From NCBI GenBank assembly GCA_035259145.1, contig DATFWQ010000221.1:1-22022 (forward strand): a stretch of DNA of 22,022 nt, read 5' to 3'. Made by a program: the position numbers and the translations under genes. The stretch is from CF-161 sp035259145 (GTDB lineage: Bacteria; Chloroflexota; Dormibacteria; Dormibacterales; Dormibacteraceae). Of the stretch, positions 7,687 through 14,301 are shown piece after piece (position 1 is the stretch's first letter; the number at the start of each line of letters is the position of its first letter). The notes under the pieces were generated by a model, which had not been told where the DNA came from, did no database searches, and was given only the letters and a program-made list of their open reading frames with translations.

Positions 7687-8775
7687 TTAACTCAGGATAG
7701 GCTTCCCGCCAGTCGTGAGCTTTTTCAGCTGGCTGAGCGCGAAGTCCTGCGCTTCCTTCGGCAATGAAGCGTACTCCAGAGGCTTGCCATACTGCTGGCC
7801 GTCGGTCACAGCCCACTTCCACAGGTTCGCGACTGCCTTGCCCTTTGTGGCATCCGTCTGATCGAGCCGCAGGATGACCCAGCTGTATGTAGAGATCGGG
7901 TAAGCCTTGTCACCGGGAGCGTTGGTGATCGAGAAGTTGGTCGGGCTGACGCCGGTCAGCGAAGCGGCCGCGGCGGTTGCTCCCTCCAGGGAGGCCAGCA
8001 CATACTTGCCCGCCTGGTTCTTCAAAGAGGCGTACTGCAGCTGGCTCTGGATCACGTAGGCAAGCTCTACGTACCCGATCGAGCCCTCGGTGGTCTTGAC
8101 CTGCTGGCCGACGCCCTGGTTTCCGCTTGCGCCGACGCCCACCGGCCACGAGACAGACTTGCCCTTGCCGACCTTCGTCTGCCAGTCGGGGCTGACCTTG
8201 CTCAGATAGTCGGTGAAGGCGAAGCTGGTGCCCGAGCCGTCGGACCGATGCACCACGGTGATGTCGGTGCCGGGCAGGTTCACCCCGCTGTTCAGCGACT
8301 GGATCGCAGGGTCGTTCCACTTCTTGACAGTGCCGAGGAAGATGTTTGCAAGTGTGGTGCCGTCGAGCTGCAGCTTGCTAACGCTCGGCATGTTGTAGGC
8401 GATTGCCGCGACGCCGATGATCGTCGGGAGCTGCACGAGGGTGCTGTCCCCCCCGGCCGCCGCGATCTCGGTGGCGGTCATGGGCACGTCAGAAGCACCG
8501 AAGTCGACCGTCCCCTTGGTGAACTGCTGGATGCCGCCGCCTGACCCGATCGCCTGGTAGTTGACCGAGACCTGGCCGTACTTCTGGTTGTAGGCGTAAA
8601 ACGCCCTCGTGTAAAAGGGCTCGGGGAAGGTAGCGCCGGCTCCCTGGAGCTGGCCGCTTCCGACGTCCGCCGCCGGGGTCGGGCTGGTCGTGCCGGAGCT
8701 GACGCCGCCACACGCGACCAGCGCGAGCGCAGCCGCAACCCACAAAAGTATGGGAAGTCTTCTCTGGATTCGCAT
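7687..8775 (-). CDS. pstS: Phosphate ABC transporter, substrate-binding lipoprotein PstS
   Basis: A 362-residue periplasmic/extracytoplasmic phosphate-binding protein. The N-terminus is a lipoprotein signal peptide with two arginines, a hydrophobic core and the lipobox LVAC (lipidated Cys22), followed by a Ser/Thr/Pro linker. Phosphate-contact motifs are GAGATFPEPFY (45-55), AIGSGGGIQQF, FGASDVPM and HRSDGSGTSFAFTDYL. It delivers phosphate to PstC/PstA/PstB, encoded divergently about 100 bases away on the plus strand. Start ATG 8775 lies 6 bases after a -10-like TAGCGT, which is preceded by a three-unit PHO box, so it is probably leaderless and induced by phosphate starvation. A terminator-type hairpin follows the gene. 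Isolation of pstS from pstCAB, by strand and by gene order, is unusual. Confidence 0.96.
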   Translation of the reverse strand: MRIQRRLPILLWVAAALALVACGGVSSGTTSPTPAADVGSGQLQGAGATFPEPFYTRAFYAYNQKYGQVSVNYQAIGSGGGIQQFTKGTVDFGASDVPMTATEIAAAGGDSTLVQLPTIIGVAAIAYNMPSVSKLQLDGTTLANIFLGTVKKWNDPAIQSLNSGVNLPGTDITVVHRSDGSGTSFAFTDYLSKVSPDWQTKVGKGKSVSWPVGVGASGNQGVGQQVKTTEGSIGYVELAYVIQSQLQYASLKNQAGKYVLASLEGATAAAASLTGVSPTNFSITNAPGDKAYPISTYSWVILRLDQTDATKGKAVANLWKWAVTDGQQYGKPLEYASLPKEAQDFALSQLKKLTTGGKPILS

Positions 8776-8825
8776 GCGCCCACGCTAGGCAGGGTGTAGT
8801 TAACGTTGGGTTACATCTCGGTTAA
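8776..8825 (-). promoter_or_regulatory. pstS promoter with three-unit PHO box
   Basis: On the minus strand the pattern is TTAACC-N5-GTAACC-N5-TTAACT, the hexamers beginning at 8825, 8814 and 8803, exactly 11 bases apart. Ten bases later comes a -10-like TAGCGT (8787-8782), then 6 bases, then the ATG. Direct repeats on an 11-bp period beside the -10 are the known layout of PhoB/PhoP boxes. No -35 consensus is visible, as expected for an activator-dependent promoter. Confidence 0.8.
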
Positions 8826-8838
8826 ACGTGGAGGGCCG

Positions 8839-8874
8839 CTGGCATCCGCCCGCAACCTACATATACTCCGGCCA
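8839..8874 (+). promoter_or_regulatory. phoR promoter, leaderless type
   Basis: A near-consensus -10, TATACT (8862-8867), ends 7 bases before the GTG start at 8875. CTGGCA (8839-8844), 17 bases upstream of the -10, is a partial -35 (4 of 6 matches to TTGACA). The nearest PHO-box hexamer is over 30 bases from the -10, so direct Pho activation in this direction is less likely than for pstS. Confidence 0.6.
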
Positions 8875-9966
8875 GTGATCTGGGAGCACTGGCGCCGGCG
8901 GCGCCGGGGCGAAGATCAGCCGCTCCCGGCCCCGCCCGGCCCTTTTGAGGACCTTCTCGAGGAGGCGCCAGTCGTGGCGCTGCTGCTCGACCCTGACTTC
9001 CACGTGCTGGCCGCCAACCGGGCAGGTCGCGAGGTCTTCGGGCTGGAGAAAGACCAGCTCCCGCTTGGGCTCCTCGAAGCGACCCGGGAAGGACGATTGC
9101 TCGAGGCGCTCCGCTCGGGCTCGGCCCGGGGCGAGCTGAGGCTGTCTCACCGACGGCGGATAGTGCAGTTCAGGCTCTTGCCGGGCCCGCGGCCAGGCGA
9201 CACGCTGATGTTCCTGGACGACATGACAGAGCTGCGCCGGTTGGAGACCGTCCGCCAGGAATTCGTCGCCAACCTGTCGCACGAGCTCCGCAACCCGCTC
9301 ACATCACTGAGGCTGGCGGTCGAGAGCATGCAGGGCGATCCTGCGCCGCCGGTACACGCCCTCCGCCAGTTCGCCGCGCGGGCGCTGATCGAGACGGACC
9401 ACCTTGCGGACATCGTCGCAAACCTCAGGGAGCTGGTCCAGATAGAGGCAGGCCAGATGGCGCTCTCGCTGACGTCCTTCGACGTCCGCCAGCTGGTGAC
9501 GGAGGCCGCCGCCCGGGTGCTGGTCGACCGTCCGCTCGACCTCCGGATCCCTGAAGATCTTCAGGTCACAGCTGATCGAAGCAAGCTGGCGCAGGTGCTT
9601 CACAACCTGCTGGACAACGCCAGCAAGTTCTCGCCGCCGGGCTTACCCATCGAGGTGGGCGCATCTCTGGGCGGGGGCGAATTTCGCCTGACCGTGCGCG
9701 ACCACGGTCCTGGCATCTCACCCGAGCACTGGACACGAGTGTTCGAGCGCTTCTACAAGGTCGACCCTGCTCGCCCGCGTGCCGACACTCAGAGTGAGGC
9801 TGCCCGAGCGGGGCGGGCACGAGCGACGTCCGGCTCCGGACTGGGTCTGGCCATCACGAAGCACCTGGTGCTCGCCCAGGGGGGTCAGGTCTGGACGGAA
9901 GCCGCCCGCGATGGCGGTCAGGTCTTCGGACTTGCGATTCCGATGCCCATCTCGGTTAATGAGTAA
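8875..9966 (+). CDS. phoR: Sensor histidine kinase, PhoR-like, without membrane segments
   Basis: A 363-residue histidine kinase. A PAS-like domain (about 25-115: APVVALLLDPDFHVLAANRA) is followed by the dimerisation/phosphoacceptor helix FVANLSHELRNPLTSLRLAV with H136. The ATPase domain has the N box QVLHNLLDNASKF (240-252), G1 DHGPG (276-280), the F box FERFYKVD and G2 GSGLGL (320-325). The order PAS-HisKA-HATPase matches PhoR of the phosphate system. No transmembrane helix is present, unlike E. coli PhoR or mycobacterial SenX3, so it appears cytosolic. About 20 Arg/Ala-rich residues are inserted in the ATP lid (PARPRADTQSEAARAGRARA). I start at GTG 8875 (leaderless -10 7 bases upstream) rather than the TTG at 8806, which lies inside the pstS PHO box. 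Its partner is the response regulator encoded at 11748. Its last codons overlap the pstB PHO box. Confidence 0.88.
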   Translation: MIWEHWRRRRRGEDQPLPAPPGPFEDLLEEAPVVALLLDPDFHVLAANRAGREVFGLEKDQLPLGLLEATREGRLLEALRSGSARGELRLSHRRRIVQFRLLPGPRPGDTLMFLDDMTELRRLETVRQEFVANLSHELRNPLTSLRLAVESMQGDPAPPVHALRQFAARALIETDHLADIVANLRELVQIEAGQMALSLTSFDVRQLVTEAAARVLVDRPLDLRIPEDLQVTADRSKLAQVLHNLLDNASKFSPPGLPIEVGASLGGGEFRLTVRDHGPGISPEHWTRVFERFYKVDPARPRADTQSEAARAGRARATSGSGLGLAITKHLVLAQGGQVWTEAARDGGQVFGLAIPMPISVNE

Positions 9967-10005
9967 TTAACCACCCGTTAACCTCGCCTGGGTATCGTCG
10001 GGCCA
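9956..10005 (+). promoter_or_regulatory. pstB operon promoter with three-unit PHO box
   Basis: TTAATG-N5-TTAACC-N5-TTAACC, with hexamers starting at 9956, 9967 and 9978 (exact 11-base steps). Nine bases later is TATCGT (9993-9998), a -10-like hexamer, followed by 7 bases and the GTG start. The first repeat unit lies in the last codons of phoR and the second begins just after its stop codon. This promoter allows pstB-phoU-phoB-pstC-pstA to be induced separately from phoR. Confidence 0.8.
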
Positions 10006-10860
10006 GTGGAGAGCCCACAGGACACTGGAGCAACCGGCGTGCTGACAACAGCCGACACCGCACCCGTCGTGCTCAGATCACTCCCCGGTGCCAGCCCGAC
10101 CAAGATTTCCATCGAGGACGTGAGCTTCTACTACGGGAAGTTCTGCGCTCTGAAGGGCGTCACCATGGAGATCCCGGAGAAGCGGGTCACCGCGATAATC
10201 GGCCCTTCCGGATGCGGCAAGACCACGCTGCTTCGGATGCTCAACCGGATGTACGACCTGGTTCCCGGCAGCCGGGCCGAAGGTCGCATCGTGCTGGACG
10301 GCCAGGACGTGGTGACGACACGCAACCTGCTGGAGCTCAGGCAGCGTGTGGGCATGGTGTTCCAGAGACCGATCTCCTTTCCGATGTCCATCCGGGACAA
10401 CGTGACCTTTGCTCCCCGGCTGCTGGGCTGGAAGAGGTCACGCATCGACGAAGTCGTCGAACGGAGCCTCAGGGACGCCGCCCTCTGGGACGAGGTCAAG
10501 GACAGGCTGAACGCGCCTGGCGCCTCTCTCTCAGGCGGGCAGCAGCAGCGGCTGGCAATCGCCCGCTGCGTGGCGGTCAATCCTGACGTGATCCTGATGG
10601 ACGAGCCCGCCTCGGCGCTGGACCCCATCGCAACCCTGAAGATCGAGGACCTGATGGATCGCCTGGCCGAGACCTACACGATCGTGATCGTGACTCACAA
10701 CATGCAGCAGGCCGCGCGAATAGCCGATTACACGGCGTTCATGTTGATGAACCCCGAGCACCGGTACGGCCAGCTGGTGGAGTTCGCTCCCACGGTCGAC
10801 CTGTTCCGGCGGCCCAGGGACAAGAGAACCGAGGACTACATCACAGGGCGATTTGGATAG
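10006..10860 (+). CDS. pstB: Phosphate ABC transporter ATP-binding protein PstB
   Basis: A 284-residue ABC ATPase that energises phosphate import by PstC/PstA. Walker A is GPSGCGKTT (66-74), the signature motif LSGGQQQR (175-182) and Walker B VILMDEPASALDP (195-207); the H-loop follows in IVIVTHNMQQAAR. The pattern LNRM.D..P..R..G.I..DG.D and the signature are specific to PstB. An N-terminal extension of about 30 residues precedes the core (ISIEDVSFYYG); the GTG at 10006 is supported by the leaderless -10 seven bases before it. Unusually, pstB is the first transporter gene of the operon and is separated from pstC/pstA by phoU and phoB. Autoactivation of the operon is expected through the PHO box upstream. 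Confidence 0.96.
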   Translation: MESPQDTGATGVLTTADTAPVVLRSLPGASPTKISIEDVSFYYGKFCALKGVTMEIPEKRVTAIIGPSGCGKTTLLRMLNRMYDLVPGSRAEGRIVLDGQDVVTTRNLLELRQRVGMVFQRPISFPMSIRDNVTFAPRLLGWKRSRIDEVVERSLRDAALWDEVKDRLNAPGASLSGGQQQRLAIARCVAVNPDVILMDEPASALDPIATLKIEDLMDRLAETYTIVIVTHNMQQAARIADYTAFMLMNPEHRYGQLVEFAPTVDLFRRPRDKRTEDYITGRFG

Positions 10861-10870
10861 GCGACCAGAA

Positions 10871-11572
10871 GTGCGCGATTCATCGACAGCCGTCGGTTCG
10901 GGCTCTAACGTGCAGAGTGTGCGGCAGGCTTTCACGAGAGAGCTGGAGCTTCTGCGCGAGTCGCTGCTTCGTATGGCGGGTCTGGTCGAGTCCCAGATCG
11001 ACGATGCCCTCACCGCCCTCCGCTCCTTCGACCGCGCCGGGGCCGACAGGGTGCGCATGAACGATCAGGCGATAAACGAGCTGTTCAGGCAGATACGTGA
11101 GCAGGTCTTTCAGGTCATCGCAACCCAGCAGCCGGTGGCCCGCGACCTGCGCAGTCTGATGGGGGTGCAGTACATCGCGATCGAGCTGGAGAGGATCGGT
11201 GACTACGCGGTGCGCATCGCCCGTCGCACCTCCACCCTGAGCGGGCTCCCCCACGGACCGCTTCGGCCGGAGTTCGGGTTGATGGGTGAGCTCGCGGGCC
11301 AGCAGGTCCGCGACATCCTCGACGCCCTGATCGAGGAAGACCCTGAACGCGCCCGGGAAGTGGCCGCAAAGGACGGCGAGATCGACCGCCTGTACAACCG
11401 GGTCTTCGACGACCTGATCGAGGACATGGGCAGCGGGACCGACGCGGAGGACGCACTGCGGTCGGTCACGCTGATCAACATCTCCCACAACCTGGAGCGA
11501 ATAGGCGACCGGGTGGTGAACGTGGCAGAGGACATAGTCTTCCTGGATTCCGGCCAGGTAGTAGAGCTCTAA
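10871..11572 (+). CDS. phoU: Phosphate-signalling protein PhoU
   Basis: A PhoU protein, about 220-239 residues depending on start, made of two similar three-helix bundles. The repeats are visible: FTRELELLRESLLRMAGLVESQIDDAL in the first half, ending LMGVQYIAIELERIGDYAVRIAR, and a second half ending LINISHNLERIGDRVVNVAEDI. The two E(R/L)IGD motifs are the family metal-binding signature. PhoU links PstSCAB to PhoR and represses the Pho response when phosphate is sufficient. The start is uncertain: TTG 10853 overlaps the pstB stop, GTG 10871 is 10 bases after it, and GTG 10910 lies closest to the conserved helix. No Shine-Dalgarno decides between them, and I report 10871. It lies directly after pstB and before the hairpin repeats and phoB. 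Confidence 0.93.
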   Translation: MRDSSTAVGSGSNVQSVRQAFTRELELLRESLLRMAGLVESQIDDALTALRSFDRAGADRVRMNDQAINELFRQIREQVFQVIATQQPVARDLRSLMGVQYIAIELERIGDYAVRIARRTSTLSGLPHGPLRPEFGLMGELAGQQVRDILDALIEEDPERAREVAAKDGEIDRLYNRVFDDLIEDMGSGTDAEDALRSVTLINISHNLERIGDRVVNVAEDIVFLDSGQVVEL

Positions 11573-11605
11573 TGAGCAGTTTCCCCGTTACAGACGTGGC
11601 GGGTA

Positions 11606-11624
11606 GGCCCGGCTATGCCGGGCC
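11606..11624 (+). terminator. GC-rich hairpin after phoU (attenuator or terminator candidate)
   Basis: GGCCCGGC-TAT-GCCGGGCC forms a perfect 8-bp stem with a 3-base loop, 34 bases after the phoU stop. It lacks a T run (GATTGAGTTGTTC follows), so a partial terminator or mRNA 3'-end stabiliser is more likely than full termination. Confidence 0.4.
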
Positions 11625-11668
11625 GATTGAGTTGTTCAAAACCGACTCCCAAACGCCGCCCGCAGGGA

Positions 11669-11740
11669 GGGGGTCCGGAGGGGGAACTGGTTCCCCCTGC
11701 ATACGAAGGGGTCAGGAGGGGGAACCCTGGTTCCCCCTGC
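11669..11740. repeat. Two tandem hairpin repeats between phoU and phoB
   Basis: Two copies of a roughly 30-base unit lie at about 11669-11700 and 11707-11740. Each contains a near-perfect palindrome: AGGGGGAAC-TG-GTTCCCCCT (11679-11698, 9-bp stem) and AGGGGGAACC-CT-GGTTCCCCCT (11717-11738, 10-bp stem). The flanks GGGGTCxGGAGGGGG and CCCCCTGC are shared. The second hairpin ends 9 bases before the phoB ATG, where a ribosome-binding site would be. It looks like a REP-type dispersed palindromic repeat; a genome-wide count would be needed to show this. Confidence 0.75.
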
Positions 11741-11747
11741 GGCTGTT

Positions 11748-12455
11748 ATGAGTGATCGCATTCTGATCGTCGAAGACGACGACGGCATCCGGGAGACGCT
11801 GAAGTACCACCTGGACGCCGCCGGCTACCTGGTCACAGAAGCACGCGATGGCGCGATCGGACTGCGCCTGGCGCGCACCTCGCGGCCGGACCTCGTGCTC
11901 CTCGACTTGATGCTGCCCGGGATGAGCGGGATGGAGTTCTGCCGTGCCCTGCGGCGCAGCAGCCGGGTGCCGATCATCATGGTCACCGCCAAGGACTCGG
12001 AGGTGGACAAGATCGTGGGCCTCGAGCTGGGCGCCGACGATTACGTCACCAAGCCTTTCTCGGTGCGCGAAGTGCTGGCCCGGGTGAACGCGGTGATCCG
12101 GCGCAGCCGTGCCGAGGCCGCGGAGCGAGCGATCCCCGAGCGAGACGAGATCGGCAACTTCCTGATCGACAGGCCGGCGCGGCGCGTGTTGATGGACGGC
12201 AAGGACGTGAAGCTGACGGCCCGCGAATTCGAGCTCCTGTCGTTCCTGGTCGCCCACTCGGGCCGCGTCCAGTCGCGCGACGTGATCCTGCAGCAGGTCT
12301 GGGGGGCGGACTTCATGGGCGACCGGAAGACTGTCGACGTCCACGTCCGCTGGCTGCGCGAGAAGTTCGCGGGCCGCGTGCCGTTCGAGATCGTCACCGT
12401 TCGCGGCACCGGCTACAGGCTGGACCGGCCCAGCACGGCGCTGGTCGCCAGCTGA
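11748..12455 (+). CDS. phoB: Response regulator, PhoB/OmpR family
   Basis: A 235-residue OmpR/PhoB-type regulator. The receiver domain (1-120) has the acidic pocket E9-D10-D11, phosphoacceptor D53 (LLDLMLPGMSG) and K102 (YVTKPF). The C-terminal winged helix has the expected LTAREFELLSFLVAHSGRV, the recognition-helix region DRKTVDVHVRWLREKF and the terminal TVRGTGYRLD. It should be phosphorylated by the PhoR-like kinase upstream and bind the 11-bp PHO repeats seen before pstB, pstS and the phosphoesterase gene. The name rests on its place in the pst/phoU locus; mycobacterial orthologues are called RegX3. Its TGA overlaps the ATG of pstC by one base (TGATG), so translation of pstC is coupled. 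No Shine-Dalgarno sequence is seen; a hairpin occupies that region. Confidence 0.92.
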   Translation: MSDRILIVEDDDGIRETLKYHLDAAGYLVTEARDGAIGLRLARTSRPDLVLLDLMLPGMSGMEFCRALRRSSRVPIIMVTAKDSEVDKIVGLELGADDYVTKPFSVREVLARVNAVIRRSRAEAAERAIPERDEIGNFLIDRPARRVLMDGKDVKLTAREFELLSFLVAHSGRVQSRDVILQQVWGADFMGDRKTVDVHVRWLREKFAGRVPFEIVTVRGTGYRLDRPSTALVAS

Positions 12456-13399
12456 TGGCGGTCGCCCGGCCGGCGCTTCGCTCGGGAGCGGCCAGCCGGC
12501 CCCCCGACGGGTTCCGGACGGTGACCACTGTAGTCAGCCTGGCCGCACCGGTCGTGCTCGTCGCGATCGTCCTGGTCGTCGGAAGCGGCGCGCTGCCTGC
12601 CATCCGGCACTTCGGGCTCGGCTTTTTCACCTCCCGCGCCTGGGACCCGGTCAGGGACAAGTTCGGCGCCCTGCCCATGATTTACGGAACGGTCGTGACG
12701 AGCTTCCTGGCGCTGGTCATGGCGCTGCCGGTTGGAATCGGCGTCGCCATTTTCCTCGCGCAGCAGGGTGCGCCTCGCATACGCGCCGCGATCGGCACAG
12801 GCGTCGAGCTGCTGGCCGCGATCCCCAGCGTCGTCTACGGCATCTGGGGGCTGTACGTCCTGGCTCCCTGGCTGCTGATTCACGTGAGCAGGCCGCTCTC
12901 CACGCGCCTGGGTTCCATCCCCATCTTCGCGGGCCCGGCCCTTCAGACCAACCTGCTGATCGCCTCCATCGTGCTGGCCGTGATGGTGCTTCCCACGCTG
13001 TCTGCCATCTCACGCGACGTCATCAGGGCAGTGCCGAGTGGAATGCGCGAGGCCAGCGTCGCCCTGGGCGCCACATGGTGGGAGACCACCTGGAAGGTGG
13101 TCCTGCCAGCAGCCCGCGCTGGAATCTTCGGCGCCACCATACTGGCGCTGGGGCGCGCGCTGGGAGAGACCATCGCGGTGACGATGGTCATCGGCAACCG
13201 CCACGATATCCCCACCTCCCTCCTCCTTCCTGCGTACACGCTCGCCAGCGCCATCGCCAACGAGTTCTCCGAGGCCACAGGGACGCTCTATCCCTCTTCT
13301 CTGATCTTCCTCGGGCTCGTGCTGATGCTAGTCACACTTGCCGTGAATGTGATAGCCCTGCTGTTGGTCCGCAGTATCTCGCGTGAGGCGCGCGTATGA
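12455..13399 (+). CDS. pstC: Phosphate ABC transporter permease PstC
   Basis: A 314-residue inner-membrane permease with about six hydrophobic helices. It carries the binding-protein-dependent permease (EAA) loop EASVALGATWWETTWKVVLPAARAG, which contacts PstB. The early segment FGLGFFTSRAWDPVRDKFGALPMIYGT is characteristic of PstC. Start ATG 12455 overlaps the phoB stop, and its own stop overlaps the pstA start (ATGA), so phoB-pstC-pstA are translated as a coupled block. PstC forms the phosphate channel with PstA. No oddities beyond its separation from pstB and pstS. Confidence 0.95.
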   Translation: MAVARPALRSGAASRPPDGFRTVTTVVSLAAPVVLVAIVLVVGSGALPAIRHFGLGFFTSRAWDPVRDKFGALPMIYGTVVTSFLALVMALPVGIGVAIFLAQQGAPRIRAAIGTGVELLAAIPSVVYGIWGLYVLAPWLLIHVSRPLSTRLGSIPIFAGPALQTNLLIASIVLAVMVLPTLSAISRDVIRAVPSGMREASVALGATWWETTWKVVLPAARAGIFGATILALGRALGETIAVTMVIGNRHDIPTSLLLPAYTLASAIANEFSEATGTLYPSSLIFLGLVLMLVTLAVNVIALLLVRSISREARV

Positions 13400-14250
13400 C
13401 CCGCAACTGGCGCCGCCAGCTGAGCAATCAGGTCGCACGCCTGCTCGTCTACCTGATGGCGGCCATCGCCCTCGTGCCGCTCTCCCTGGTGCTCATCTAC
13501 ACGGTTGTCAGCGGTCTGCCTGCGTTGACGCACCTGGAGTTCTTCACCAACGTTGAGCGACCGGTCGGCATACCGGGCGCCGGCGTCGCACACGCCTTCG
13601 TAGGAACGATCGTGATGGTCGGCCTGGCCTCACTGATGTCAATTCCGCTGGGCATCATCTCGGGCATCCAGCTCGTGGAGTACGGCACCGGCAGGGTGGG
13701 CGACGCCGTCCGGCTCGCATGCGACGTGATGGTAGGCATCCCATCGATTGCTATCGGGTTGTTCATCTACGCGCTGCTGGTCGCACCTCTCCACCACTTC
13801 TCAGGGCTGTCGGGCGCGGTGGCGCTGGCGGTACTGATGCTGCCTGTCGTGGTCAGGACCACGGAGTCAGCGGTGGCGCTGGTGCCCGGCGCGCTGCGGG
13901 AGGCCGGGCTGGCGGTGGGCCTTCCCCGCTGGCGTGTGGCCCTGCAGCTCGTGCTGCCCGCGGCCGTGCCCGGGGTGGTCACAGGCGCACTCCTGGCCGT
14001 CGCCCGAGCGGCCGGCGAGACGGCTCCGCTGCTCTTCACCGCCTTCGGCAACCGCTTCATGATCTTCGACCCCACCAAGGCGATGCCCGCACTGCCGCTG
14101 ATCGTGTTCCACGACGCATTGACTCCCTACCCGGACCTGGTGCGGACGGCCTGGGGCGCGGCGCTGGTCCTGATCATCCTCACGCTCCTGGTGAACGTGG
14201 CCAGCCGGGTAGCGCTGCGCCGTCAGATCAGCCTGGCAGCCAAGCTCTAG
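13396..14250 (+). CDS. pstA: Phosphate ABC transporter permease PstA
   Basis: A 284-residue permease, partner of PstC, with about six membrane helices. The PstA-type segments are GIPGAGVAHAFVGTIVMV, DVMVGIPSIAIGLFIYAL and the EAA loop EAGLAVGLPRWRVALQLVLPAAVPG, followed by RAAGETAPLLFTAFGN. The ATG at 13396 overlaps the pstC stop by four bases. It is the last gene of the pho/pst operon; a small GC hairpin follows. Confidence 0.95.
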   Translation: MTRNWRRQLSNQVARLLVYLMAAIALVPLSLVLIYTVVSGLPALTHLEFFTNVERPVGIPGAGVAHAFVGTIVMVGLASLMSIPLGIISGIQLVEYGTGRVGDAVRLACDVMVGIPSIAIGLFIYALLVAPLHHFSGLSGAVALAVLMLPVVVRTTESAVALVPGALREAGLAVGLPRWRVALQLVLPAAVPGVVTGALLAVARAAGETAPLLFTAFGNRFMIFDPTKAMPALPLIVFHDALTPYPDLVRTAWGAALVLIILTLLVNVASRVALRRQISLAAKL

Positions 14251-14255
14251 CGGCC

Positions 14256-14272
14256 GGCGGCGAGCAGCCGCC
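14256..14272 (+). terminator. Weak hairpin after pstA
   Basis: GGCGGC-GAGCA-GCCGCC, a 6-bp stem with a 5-base loop, begins 6 bases after the pstA stop. No T run follows, so it is at best a weak or factor-assisted terminator between the pst operon and the glycosyltransferase gene. Confidence 0.35.
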
Positions 14273-14301
14273 TCGTAGGATCAGGCATCATCATCGCTCG
14301 C

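Noticed and set aside
6551..7822. 423-residue open frame on the minus strand across the flavoprotein gene and pstS end
   Set aside because: Antisense shadow of a GC-rich gene; the plus frame has two FAD motifs, and this frame also runs through the pstS terminator.
8806..8874. TTG start for phoR at 8806
   Set aside because: It would place the start inside the pstS PHO box; GTG 8875 has a near-consensus -10 seven bases upstream.
11669..11740. CRISPR-like repeat array
   Set aside because: Only two copies, each itself a perfect palindrome, with a spacer of under 10 bases; not a CRISPR array.
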